64,000 bases of DNA. Origin: JBEKTW01 sp963727845. GTDB taxonomy: Bacteria > Bacteroidota > Ignavibacteria > UBA10030 > SZUA-254. Positions 45,370-55,668 of this stretch are shown piece by piece. The stretch is taken from assembly GCA_963727845.1 (NCBI GenBank), contig CAVSHI010000001.1, positions 558,001 through 622,000 of the forward strand, written 5' to 3'. Under the pieces are notes generated by a model. It worked only from the letters and a program-made list of their open reading frames with translations. It was not told the DNA's origin and searched no databases. The position numbers were made by a program, and so were the translations under genes. Within the stretch, counting starts at the first letter, position 1, and every line of letters begins with the position of its first letter.

Positions 45370-45553
45370 TTGTCAGGTGGCAGGTTGTAGGATTTACGAT
45401 ATGTGATTGGGGAATGAGGATTTGAACAAAGAATTAGGTTGGAGGTTAGAGATTACTGGTGTTTCGTTTGGGATTTTCTGCAGGATGTCATTCAAAAGTC
45501 TTTCATATGACTCAAAATATGGTTCCAGTGTATGAACTTGCAATGGTGAAACT

Positions 45554-45991
45554 ATGAAACGCATCGCATGGAGTTTCCTCGCTCTTATGATTTTCCTTCC
45601 CCGGTCGCTGTTGTGCCAGACAGGGGTGGATGTCACGTCCACGAAAGGGTGGCCCAACGGCAAATTCTGGGTTCTTCTTGACAAGCAAGGGAAAGCCAAC
45701 TTTCTCTCAGGCTTGCAGGGAGGCGTCAATCTGCTGGCGAATGAAATGATGAAGGAGACTGCTTCCGAAAATGAGTGGGACCGTCTCGATGAACGCAGAA
45801 ACAGCCTCGTCCTATCCGGTTTCACGATGGCCGACATTGTCCACCAAGTGGAAGTGTTTTTTGCCGATCGCCTGAATGAACGAATACCGGTCGCCTACGC
45901 CTATCTCTATTCCATCAGGAAAATGTCGGGCGAGAGCCCGGATCAACTGGGAGTATTTCTCGACGGGCTCCGTAGAGAATGGAGCACGTAG
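45554..45991 (+). CDS. Hypothetical secreted protein
   Basis: 145 residues with a signal peptide (SFLALMIFLPRSLLCQ, cleavage near 22). The mature part is mainly helical (GVNLLANEMMKETASENEWD; MADIVHQVEVFFADRLNERI) with no Cys. I do not recognise it. A weak ribosome site (GGTGA) precedes the ATG. The gap 45370-45553 shows an R3-like AT-rich stretch only. Confidence 0.65.
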   Translation: MKRIAWSFLALMIFLPRSLLCQTGVDVTSTKGWPNGKFWVLLDKQGKANFLSGLQGGVNLLANEMMKETASENEWDRLDERRNSLVLSGFTMADIVHQVEVFFADRLNERIPVAYAYLYSIRKMSGESPDQLGVFLDGLRREWST

Positions 45992-46205
45992 GCCGGGCAT
46001 TAGTTCCATCGCCGGCATGGATGGATTCTCAGAAGATTTTTGCTATATTTCCCTTGGTCGGGCCGGCAGCCCGAAGGTACATGCAGGCTTTTCGCGTGGT
46101 GTAGCGTCCTGTTTCGGCCAATTCGTTTTAAATCGGGCTACTCCGGCTCGGCATCCGGTTTTTTCATTTTACCTAAAATCGAATCAACTTGAAGGGAATC
46201 GTATT

Positions 46206-47150
46206 ATGCCATTACCAAAACACGCTTTCTTTAAAGACCGTATCGTCCCCTATGAAGATGCGAAGGTCGGCCTCCTGACTCACGCGCTGAACTACGGCAC
46301 CGCCGTCTTTGGCGGCATAAGGGGGTATTGGAATGAGGAGGAATGTCAACTGCACGTCTTTCGGCTGCAGGATCACTGCCGCCGATTCCTCCAGTCGGGA
46401 AAGCTGCTCAGCATGGATCTCCCGTTTGACGAGCAGAGCCTCTTCGGAGCGTTCATGGACCTTCTGCGTGTTGAACAGTTTCATGAAGATTGCTACATAC
46501 GTCCGCTCGCGTTCTACAGCGATGAAATTATCGGAGTCCGTCTTCACAACCTTCATCCGGTGCTCGGGATCGTGGCGATCCCGTTCGGGAGATATGTCGA
46601 GAAAGAAGAAGGAACGCACGTCACCGTGTCTTCGTGGCGCAGAGTGGATGACAACATGATTCCGCCGAGGGGAAAGATCGCGGGCGCATATGTCAATTCC
46701 GCATTTATCAAGACGGATGCTCAACGCGCCGGCTTCGATGAGGCCATCGTGCTCAACCAGGATGGACATGTTGCGGAAGGTTCAGCGGAGAATCTGTTCA
46801 TGGTGAAAAACGGCGTTGCCGTTACTCCGGGAGTGACCGACAACATTCTCGAAGGAATCACGCGGCGGAGCATTATCACGCTTCTTCAGGATGAACTTCA
46901 TTTAACGGTTGTCGAACGCCCGATCGACAGGTCGGAATTGTACCTGGCAGACGAAATTTTCTTCGTCGGAACGGGGGTGCAAATTGCTTCCGTGATCATG
47001 ATAGACTACAGGCCGATCGGCACCGGAAAGATGGGGAATATCACGAAGAACCTGCGCGACCTGTATTTTAACGTTGTCCGCGGTCGTGTGCAGAAGTACC
47101 GCCACTGGTGCTGTCCGGTGTATAAAGAGGAACCTGTTGGACAGCGATGA
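46206..47150 (+). CDS. ilvE: Branched-chain amino acid aminotransferase
   Basis: 314 residues, class IV PLP aminotransferase. It transfers the amino group between glutamate and the 2-oxo acids of Val, Leu and Ile. The catalytic PLP lysine is Lys157 in PPRGKIAGAYVNS; the substrate-pocket markers THALNYGTAVFGGIRGYW and VAEGSAENLFMVKNG are present. The frame is open to 45876, but homology starts at MPLPKHAFFKDRIVPYEDAK, whose ATG has AAGGGA upstream. Confidence 0.95.
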   Translation: MPLPKHAFFKDRIVPYEDAKVGLLTHALNYGTAVFGGIRGYWNEEECQLHVFRLQDHCRRFLQSGKLLSMDLPFDEQSLFGAFMDLLRVEQFHEDCYIRPLAFYSDEIIGVRLHNLHPVLGIVAIPFGRYVEKEEGTHVTVSSWRRVDDNMIPPRGKIAGAYVNSAFIKTDAQRAGFDEAIVLNQDGHVAEGSAENLFMVKNGVAVTPGVTDNILEGITRRSIITLLQDELHLTVVERPIDRSELYLADEIFFVGTGVQIASVIMIDYRPIGTGKMGNITKNLRDLYFNVVRGRVQKYRHWCCPVYKEEPVGQR

Positions 47151-47191
47151 TCGCGCGTTAAACGCCTTTATAATAAATCAGATGAAAAACA

Positions 47192-47203
47192 GTAAATATT
47201 TAC
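47192..47203. promoter_or_regulatory. Palindrome just before the ferritin ribosome site
   Basis: GTAAATATTTAC is a perfect 12-bp palindrome 15 bases before the ferritin ATG, next to AAAGG. A site for a regulator or chance in AT-rich DNA; it does not resemble a full Fur box. Confidence 0.3.
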
Positions 47204-47218
47204 ACGAAAGGTAAATGT

Positions 47219-47713
47219 ATGCTAAGCAAAGCAGTTCAAGATGCAATCAATGAGCAAATCAAGAACGAGATGTTCTCCTCGTATCTCTATCTCTCCATGG
47301 CGACGTACTGTGAAGAAGCGAACCTGCCGGGGTTTGCACAATGGCTTCGCGTTCAAAGCGCCGAGGAGAACGAGCATGCAATGAAATTTTATTCCTACGT
47401 TCATGACCAGGGAAGTCACGTAGAGCTGCATGCCATCGAGAAGCCCGCGACGAAGTTCAAGTCGCCGAAGGATGTGTTCACACATGTTCTCGAGCATGAG
47501 CAGAAGGTCACTGCGATGATAACGAAGCTGTACGAGCTCGCGGTGAAAGGGAAGGACTATCCGACCCAGTTCCTGCTCCAGTGGTTCATTACGGAACAGG
47601 TTGAGGAAGAGCGAAATGCGGCTGCAATCATCGAGAAGATTGACGTGGTTGGAGAACATGGCCCGGCGCTGTTGATGCTCGACAGGGAGTTGGGGTCCCG
47701 CAAAGGGGATTGA
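47219..47713 (+). CDS. ftnA: Bacterial non-haem ferritin
   Basis: 164 residues. It stores iron as ferric mineral in a 24-subunit shell. All ferroxidase residues align with E. coli FtnA numbering: Glu17, Tyr24, Glu50, His53, Glu94, Gln127 and Glu130. The length is standard. AAAGG precedes the ATG. Neighbouring genes have no iron theme; likely a single gene. Confidence 0.96.
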   Translation: MLSKAVQDAINEQIKNEMFSSYLYLSMATYCEEANLPGFAQWLRVQSAEENEHAMKFYSYVHDQGSHVELHAIEKPATKFKSPKDVFTHVLEHEQKVTAMITKLYELAVKGKDYPTQFLLQWFITEQVEEERNAAAIIEKIDVVGEHGPALLMLDRELGSRKGD

Positions 47714-47775
47714 ACAGCGACGTAATTCAGTGTCCTGTTTCGGAAATGGACCGATTAAGTCTTACGGTTTTTGAC

Positions 47776-47868
47776 CCTCACCCCTCTCCCGCTCCACCTG
47801 AGGCGGAGGGAGAAGAGAATTGAAGAGGCGAGGGTAGCGAGTGACATGACGATCCAAGGACTTATCGG
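47776..47868. repeat. Interspersed palindromic repeat R1, copy 4
   Basis: CCCTCACCCCTCTCCCGCT, hairpin through GAGGCGGAGGGAGAAGAG, then GAGGGTAGCGAGTGACATG and ACGATCCAAGGACTTAT. The tail matches copies 1 and 2 best. Confidence 0.75.
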
Positions 47869-47906
47869 GACTATTTGAATGGCCCGATATTGGTTCCGAA
47901 TTAAAG

Positions 47907-47937
47907 AGCCCCGTCCAGATGAAATCTGGACGGGGCT
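47907..47937. terminator. Bidirectional terminator between ferritin and a T9SS protein gene
   Basis: AGCCCCGTCCAGAT (47907-47920), loop GAA, ATCTGGACGGGGCT (47924-47937): a perfect 14-bp stem. T-rich flanks are short (TCTT on plus, CTCTTTAATT on minus). Serves the convergent genes at 47219 and 47982. Confidence 0.8.
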
Positions 47938-47981
47938 TCTTGTGAATACCCGGGTTGATGCTCGGGCGCCGGAAGTCGCGC

Positions 47982-49040
47982 CTACTTTATGAGCATCAGT
48001 TTCTTCACGCTTTGAAAAGTTTGAGACGCTCCGTTGCTCCCCGCCGAAAGCGCGGTCACGCGGTAGAAGTACATGCCGCTCGGCAGCCCGCTCCCGTCGA
48101 ACTGAACCGATTTGTAGCCCGCGGGTTGACTCCCGTCCACCAAGGTCTTCACTTCCTGGCCCAGAACATCGTACACCTTCAGCGTCACGTAGCTGTTCGC
48201 CGGCAGGTCATAGCTGATAACAGTCGTCGGGTTGAACGGATTCGGATAATTCTGATGAACCGCATATTCAGCTGGCAGGAGGTTGTCCCTGGCCTTCACA
48301 CCGGTCACCGTCTGCGTGTGGAATACAAACACTTCGAGCGACGCCACAGTAGCCATACCATCCGTCACCGATACGTTCCATGTGTATGTGAAATTCGAGT
48401 GTAGCCCCGGAAACGTAACGGTCGCCGTCGTGTCGGCTATTCCTGTTACTGTCGTGTCGACGTCCGGTCCCGTCACGTGAAGCGAGTACGTCAACATATC
48501 CCCGGCATCCGGATCCACGGAACTCTGCCATGTAAACACAATCGTATTCACCGTAATGGTCGAATCGCCGTTGGCAGGCGTCAGGAGGTTGAATGCGCCG
48601 GGCGGATGATTGTTTGAGAGATTCACCGTCCGCAGTGAGCCCGGCCCCGGAGGATTCGGGAACGCCGTACCGATGAAGATCGGCGCATCGCCCCGCATCC
48701 TGGCGATGATCGTATCTCCGCCGTAAATGATTCGAAACACCACAGCGTCGCTGTCCTTGAATCCGTCCCGCACGTACGCGTTTACGGCATACCAGCCGGT
48801 GTCGGGACTATACATCGCGGTGCGGACCAAGCTCATATTCCCGTTCAGTAGCTGAACCACGGGCGTGTCGGTTGCAACGCTTGGAATTGCGCCGTCAATC
48901 CGGACCGTCCCGCTGAAGATGCACTCCCCGTCCTGCGCAACTGCCCGCGAAGCGCATACCGACAGCGCAATAAACATCACCCACGCCGCCGGACTCAGTC
49001 CGCGGTAGTGTCCATTGTTCGTCCTTGTACATACGTTCAT
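47982..49040 (-). CDS. T9SS-secreted protein with fibronectin-like domain
   Basis: 352 residues. Signal peptide about 18-36 (AAWVMFIALSVCASRAVAQ). A beta domain at about 40-125 begins GECIFSGTVRIDGAIPSVAT and resembles a region of the large protein ending at 49124. A second beta domain at about 140-250 (NTIVFTWQSSVDPDAGDMLT) is FnIII-like. The T9SS type A sorting domain at about 268-352 contains NYPNPFNPTTVISYDLPANS. Exported by Sec, then carried across the outer membrane by T9SS. Function otherwise unknown. AAGGGA precedes the ATG. Confidence 0.85.
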   Translation of the reverse strand: MNVCTRTNNGHYRGLSPAAWVMFIALSVCASRAVAQDGECIFSGTVRIDGAIPSVATDTPVVQLLNGNMSLVRTAMYSPDTGWYAVNAYVRDGFKDSDAVVFRIIYGGDTIIARMRGDAPIFIGTAFPNPPGPGSLRTVNLSNNHPPGAFNLLTPANGDSTITVNTIVFTWQSSVDPDAGDMLTYSLHVTGPDVDTTVTGIADTTATVTFPGLHSNFTYTWNVSVTDGMATVASLEVFVFHTQTVTGVKARDNLLPAEYAVHQNYPNPFNPTTVISYDLPANSYVTLKVYDVLGQEVKTLVDGSQPAGYKSVQFDGSGLPSGMYFYRVTALSAGSNGASQTFQSVKKLMLIK

Positions 49041-49078
49041 GTCGTTTTCCCTTAGATGTGTCGTTGTGATCGATCCTC

Positions 49079-49113
49079 AATCCCGCATCCCGGCACTCCC
49101 GGGATGCGGGATT
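49079..49113 (-). terminator. Hairpin after the giant surface-protein gene
   Basis: AATCCCGCATCCCGG and CCGGGATGCGGGATT (15 bp) around a five-base loop, 10 bases after the stop at 49124. No T-run on the minus strand; on the plus strand CGTATTTTCTTT follows. Likely a 3'-end stabiliser or terminator. Confidence 0.55.
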
Positions 49114-49123
49114 CGTATTTTCT

Positions 49124-52100
49124 TTACTTCATCAAGATCATCTTATGCGTCTGCACGAAGCTCTTCGTGTCGCTGCTCGCCGTCATCCGGTATGTGTAGA
49201 TGCCGCTGGCGACCGACGTTCCGGCGTTGTTCCGGCCGTCCCACACTACCTGGTAGAAGCCCGCGCCCTGTGTCTCCGAAACGAGCGTGCGGACTTCCGC
49301 GCCCAGCAAGTTGTAGATCTTCAGCGTCACGCTTGCCGACCGGGGCAGCTCGTAGGCAATCGACGTTGTCGGGTTGAATGGGTTCGGGTAATTCTGGCGT
49401 AGTGCGAAGTCCTTCGGCAATTCACTGCCGAGCGTAACGTTCGTCACCGACAGGTTACCGTCGAGCTGCGGCGTGTCGCCGAACTCCGTCCACTCCACCC
49501 GCTGCGACACCAGCTTGTTCGCGATGTAGATGTTTACCATTTCACCCGGCGATGCTCCTTCGTTTTTTGCAGTCTGCGGGTCGTCGCCGTAGATGGCCAT
49601 CCCGAACACACCGTCGGCCGCAAACTTCGCCTTTCCGCAGACCACGCCGTCTTTATCCACGGCCTTGATCTCCGTTCCGGCTGGCACCGGCTTGCCGTCC
49701 ACCTGTACATGCAGTCCGTACGCGAAGACCGCGCGCGGAACGCTGCTGGCGGCGCCGGATGCATGGCGCGCTTTCACGCTGGCTGTCTTCATGCGCGATG
49801 GCAACGCCTTCGGTGTTGGCGGGCCCGGATAGACCAGCACATCGGGACTATTCAGATTCAGGAAATATCCTTCTCCCGGTGTCATGATACTGAAATCACC
49901 GTCCGGATAGGCGTGGAATCCCAGCGAGGACACACCGTCGTTTGCCCACCGCAGGGCGATGTTCAGATTGCCCGGCATCAGCGAGCCCAGCGCGTGGTAA
50001 ACCGAATCCGGCTTCTCCGGCAGATAGGACACAAAGTTATACGTGCTGTCCAGAGGGATGGGGAGGTTTGGACAGAGCGGCAGTCCGGCCACCGTCATCG
50101 AATCGGGAGAGACATCCGTTCTCAGCATGACGAAATAGCCCTTCTTGAATTGCGTCATCTGGAACGGGTTGTACTGTCCAAGGGCCGGCAGGTAGAAGTC
50201 GAATCCCGGCGCTTGAACGTCGTTTATGTAATCCAGGATGATCTTCACCTTCCCCGAAGCGAGAATTCCGCTGAAGACAGTGGCGACCTTCGGATCGGGC
50301 GGCTGAACGTTCCACGATACGGCATTGTATCCCGACCGCAACTTGTCTGTGATGGAATGCGGATGCACTCCGTCAAGGTTGAGCTGCAGATACCCGCTGT
50401 CGGTCGGCCCGCCCGGCGCGAACGCAAAGAACGGTTCACAGTAGCGAACCGGCAGCGACTCGCACTGGAGCGTTAGAACTCTGAAGACGATCGTGTCGCC
50501 GGCAGCAATCCCCGCCTGGCCATTCATGACCTTCAACGAGTAATTGGATCCGCGAACCGCCGCGGTCTCCGGAATAACCTGCACCATGCTTTCCATGATC
50601 AGATCTCCGCTTGCCCTGTACGCGCCTACTACCGTGTAGAGTGGAGCGATGGCGCCGTCGACGGTCAGAAGGCCGGTGTAGATTTGTTGCCCCGGACCGG
50701 TGGAGCTAAGTTCACCCTGTCCGGTGAGATAAATCATATGGACGACATCGTTACTGTAAATCGTGAGAGTATCCTGGAACGTCCCTTGTCGATTCGGAAT
50801 GAACCGGATGTGGAATATCGTCGCGTTCCCGGGTACAACACTGTCTCCCGGACCGTCGAGGGCGGTGAACGATGCGTTCGATGTGACGATGCTGTCGACA
50901 AACAACGTATCATTGCCGGTATTCGAAACGTGGAGGGGAAGAATAAGCGTGTCGCCGACCGGCAGGGTTGCGAAATTGAGACACATCCTGTCAAAGATGC
51001 TGGTAGGATGTATCGCCAGTACTTCAACATCCTGAGAGGCGAGGTTGTTCACCTTGTTCCACTCTGCGACCTGGTTGTTGGCATCCAGGTAGACGTAGAA
51101 ATGACGTATGCCGGCCCTGAACCGCGGCGGGAGCGCAACGTCTGTCTGAACAGTGTCAACAGCGCTCACCGGGAGGTCGACAAAGAAATCTCCGCCCAGC
51201 TGGTTCCCGACTGTGAGAGGATTATCGTCGTAGAACCGGAGGAGCACATGCGTCGCTCCTGTATTCGACGAATCGTTATTCTTCACGATCGCAAAGAGGT
51301 GGATTGTCTGACCCTGATAGAGAGTGTCCGGGGTCGCTGTGAACTTCGACACGAACAAGTCCGTTTTCGAGGCGACAATATTGAGGTACGCAACGTTGCT
51401 GCTCGAATCGCCATGTGTGTCATAGACGCGCAGACCAACCTGGCCGTTGTACGGCGTGTGGAACACTACAGTGACGGTGTCCCTTGCCACATCCGTCGAG
51501 TCGTAGTAGTTGCCGTTCCCATTCAGGTCCCATCTCCATTGAACGACGGAGTCCTTGGGATAATCCGGAGAGTACGACGCGCTGCCGTCGAGGAATATGG
51601 GGTCGCCGACTTTGCCTGCATACCCCGAGCCACGATTCGGCGGAATTGCAACAGCAACCGGAGGATGATGATTCAAGGTTATGTGAACATTTGCCGTCGC
51701 CACCGAGTACAACGGAGGGACGCTGTTATCCTTGACGCGCAGGGTAATTGTATAAACTCCGGTATCGGCGTACCCTGGATTCGTCGGCTTCGGTCCGGTA
51801 GCATCGGGATGATTCCAGTTGATGCCGTCTGATGCATTCCAGTCCCAGAGCCATTCGACGATGGATTTTGTCGGATCCTGGTGGAAGGAACTCGATCCGT
51901 CGACCTGGAATGACGTTTTAGGCGGAAGAGCACCGATGGGCTCGATCACTGCGACCGGGGGTTGCACCACGACTCCTCTGGTCAGCACGAGAATGGCGAG
52001 AGAAGAATTCAATGGATCGCCCATATAGGCGGTTGGAGCACTCGAGCTGCCGGGGCCACGAACCGTCAGCATTTTGCCCGTATGTCGGATCGTTAAGCAG

Positions 52101-55100
52101 ATGGTCGACGTACTCTGCGTACCAATCGTGCGCTCCAATTAATTGATTGCCGGCACGATGATTGATGAGGCGCATGCCTTTTGCCACGCCATACATCGCA
52201 TACGTGTTTCCGGTCAATGGCTCCGCCCAGCCGTCAACATCGGTGGTGACGTTCCATTGGCCATTGATAAAGTTTATGGCATTGGCAACAGGTATTGAAT
52301 CCGTGGTATACCCGAGAAATGCGTACGATCCAATCCCTGCGGCTGTCTTTGTAATATTGTCCCAGTAATTCGGACCGGTGTAACCAAAGCCGCCGGATGC
52401 ATCCTGGCTGTACTGTAGCCAGTAGATGAGCTCGTTTTTGACGAACTGTGGGATTGCAATGCCCCACGAATTCTGGGCCGCCTCTAAGTTGAGTGTCGCC
52501 CACTGGGTTGTGGAATTGTCGGCATCGCCGGAATTGGCAGTAGAAACACCATATCGCCATCCTCCTCTTCCGCTATAACCGGAGTCGGTCTGGCTGTATG
52601 CCCATTCGTCCATACCATCGACAATGAAGTCGTAGAAGTTTGTCCCGGTATAGGAGCCTACCGGAATCGTGTCCAGCTTCGCGCTGTCCGGGTTTGAATA
52701 AGCGCCGATGACGGCCAGCATCCCGAGTCCGTTAGGATAGCTCTCGTCGTAGAAATAGGCACCGTAGCCGTTCCCGTTTGCGTCGGGATTTCCGGCAGGC
52801 TGAACAGAGATTGGATGTTTGTAGGCCGCCGAGAAGAGGTAATTCAGACCTGATCGGACGTACTCGGCGTAGATGTCGACGGCAATGTTGTTCGAGGGCT
52901 TGTGGCCGTTTTCTTCGAAGGAGAGCAGTGCACCTCCCGTCGAAGCGATGGGATTTGAGTTATCAGCCCAATGGCCGTCGGGATATTGATTGAGATAGAG
53001 GAAGAGGAGCCCCTTTTCAATCGCCATGTTCGTGAGTATTTGTGTGGATGACGCGGCATAGACTTTTACGACGGATTCGTTTGTGCCGACATTGCTGTTA
53101 GCATCAACGACAGTCAGGGTCATCGTTTTGGGGCCGGCCGTCGAGTATGTGTGCATCGAGCCGATGAACCGGCGATTCGTCACGATGCCGGAATCGATGT
53201 TCCCGTCTCCATAATCAAGCGTGTAGTGCAGGGGTACGAGCCCGCCGTGAACATTTCCCCACACTGCGAGAGGCACACCAGCAAGAGCGTTCGCGTAGGT
53301 GGAACTGACGGTGCTGCTGGGCATCGCGTCGACCCGAATCGGGCCCGGCTGAGGCAAGTAGTTTCCAAAATTAATGCTCCCGACGGTGTCCCCGCCGACG
53401 TATGGCTGCCAGTAGCCTCCTGCAGGATATGTATTCACCCAATCTAATTGTGGATCCTCATACACACGATAATAATGAACCCAGGAGAGATTGTAGAATG
53501 CATAGTTGCCGAGCGAGTCCGTGACAGTCGTAAGTGTATCTTGTGTATCCTGATTGATTGCATGGATTGTCCAACCGGCAAGTCCCGGTTCGCTGTCGTC
53601 CGAGCCGTTGTCGTTAAGGTCGTTGAACACCGTTCCTTGGATAGAGCTGGGAGAAACAAACCAGTTGCCGAAGTCCCAGCCCGTCGCCGTGTCTCCCGCG
53701 AGGTATTGGTCGTAATAAGCACTCTGAGATCGCCACGGACGAGTTTCCAGCCAACCTGCCTGGTTCACTTCAACTGCCTCATAATATGAAGCGTATCCGC
53801 TGTCGGTGAAAGCGTACATGCCGTTCGAGTCAGTCTGCACCTGGAACCACGTGCCGGTGGCGGACCGGAGGATATTAATGGTCCATCCGGGAAGTCCAGG
53901 CTCCCCTGCGTCTCTCTGGCCATTATCGTTCAGGTCGTTGAATATCGTTCCCGTGATCATGATCGGGGGCATGTGCCAGTTGCCGAAGTTCTGTCCTGTG
54001 ATCGTATCGCCGGCGAGGTAATAGTCGTAGTACGCACTCTGGGATCGGTATGGAAACGTAGTCAACCAATCGGCCTGGTTCTGTTCAGTCACCTCATAAT
54101 AGCAAGCGTATCCGCTGTCGGTGAAAGCGTACATGCCGTTCGAGTCAGTCTGCACCGAGAACCACGTGCCGGTGGCGGACCGGTAAAAATTGATGGTCCA
54201 TCCGGGAATCCCCACTTCGCCGGAGTCCTTGATGCCATTGCCGTTCGCATCGTTGAATTTCATCCCCTGGATTGATACGGGCGGCATATGCCAGTTGCCG
54301 AAGTCTTGTGCCGTGACTGAATCGTAGTACAGGGTGAAATAATAATAACTTGATGGAACGGTCCCCAGCCAGTCGAATTGATGGGTCTCATAAACCTCAT
54401 ATGCACTCACCAGCATCAGACTATCAAATTCATAGTGTCCATTTGAGTCCGATGTGGTGGTGTACGTTTTATAGCCGTTGTATTCATACAGATTGATAGT
54501 CCACCCTGCAAGGGGCGGCTCGAGGCTGTCGCGCACTCCATTGTGGTTAAGGTCGTTGAACACTGTCCCGGAAATCGACCGGGGGACGATTTGCCATTCT
54601 CCAAAATTGGCGCTTATCGTATCTCCCTGAACGAGGTAACGGTAACCGCCCCCGTTGGACGTCGTGTACCAGCCCGCAACGCTGTTTATATAAGGGTCAT
54701 AGTAGTCGGTGACGGAGTCGACGAACGAATAGTTACCGAGGGAATCTGTTGTCGTGCTGAGCGTCCTGCCGCGGTAATATTCGTACATGTAGACCGTGAA
54801 TCCTGAAATCCCGGTCTCGGCGGAATCCTGGACGCCGTCATGATTCACGTCGTTCCAGACCGTTCCCTGGATATAGATATATTGCGAGTTGGCGACCTTT
54901 TTCTCTTTGGAGAACTGGCCTGTCTTCGCCAAGCGGTCCTTCTCAATCTGTGCCTCGGCCTGGCGTTTCAGGTCTTCCGGCGAGGACTTGCCAGGCGTCA
55001 TTCCTTTCTTTGCGTCATCCTGCTGTGCCCGCGCGATAAATTCCTTTCGCATATCGTCCGCACTGAGCTGGCTCGGAAGTTTGAGTCCTCGTTTTGCAAG

Positions 55101-55616
55101 CTTCGCTGCCGGTGTCTTTCCCGCAAGCTCGTCCTTTTGAATGCTTGCTTCGAGCAACTGCTTCATTTCTTCGCGGGTAGGATTGACCGCCGGATAACGT
55201 CCGCGGGGTGACGTCGGCACTTTGTTGAGGCGGGCGTCCTCTTTGATCTGATCTTCAAGCCTCTTTTTCATGTCCGCGGGTGTCAGAGGTGTGGAGGCTT
55301 CAGCGAGTTGCTTGCGGATCTGCTCGCTGAGTCCCTTTTTGTGGTACTGGTTTGTTGTGGGAACAGCAGGCTGGGATCCGGATCCGGCCAATCTTTTCGT
55401 TTTCGACTGATGCTGCTTTGTGTAGGCGCTTTTCCATGCCTGTTCGGGCGTTTCTGTCTCAGGCAGGTTCAACTGCTTCGGGGGCTGGTATCCCTGGAGC
55501 ATTTTATTCGCCTTCGTCATTATTTTATCCTGTTTCTTCTGCCCGAGAGAACTGCCGGCAGAAAATAAGCAGAGTCCAACCAGGACAAATAAAGAGGTGC
55601 GTAAAAATGTTTTCAT
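49124..55616 (-). CDS. Giant T9SS surface protein with SD repeats, toroid, PKD and CARDB domains; frameshift near 52053
   Basis: About 2163 residues once one extra base in the C-run at 52052-52055 is removed. Order: signal peptide (RTSLFVLVGLCLFSAGSSLG); a Lys/Gln-rich region of about 200 residues with four copies of a D/E-D/E-M/L-K motif; five SdrD_B-type repeats (FNDLNHNG, FNDANGNG, FNDLNDNG), about 53345-54900; a PKD-like domain; a prenyltransferase-like toroid (WRYGVSTANSGDADNSTTQW; DASGGFGYTGPNYWDNITKT); two PKD domains; CARDB; a Hydin/choice-of-anchor-D domain; and the T9SS sorting domain (QNYPNPFNPTTSIAYELPRS). In frame, the break joins NADGSWP to GSSSAPTAYMGDPLNSSLAI, the natural end of a toroid repeat. 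Likely a cell-surface adhesin or polymer-binding protein. The start has AAGGGA upstream. Confidence 0.82.
53791..53868 (-). repeat. Near-identical 78-bp internal repeat within the SD-repeat region
   Basis: 53791-53868 matches 54106-54183 at about 76 of 78 bases, including the silent positions. The spacing is 315 bp, or 105 codons, one SdrD_B unit. This points to recent duplication or gene conversion between repeats 3 and 4. Confidence 0.85.
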
Positions 55617-55668
55617 AAGATTCCCTTCGTACGATGAGATGTTTGTTGAAAATTCTTGTTCATGAAAA

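Noticed and set aside
45394..45837. Minus-strand frame overlapping the secreted protein at 45554
   Set aside because: The plus-strand frame has a signal peptide and better coding pattern; the minus-strand product has none.
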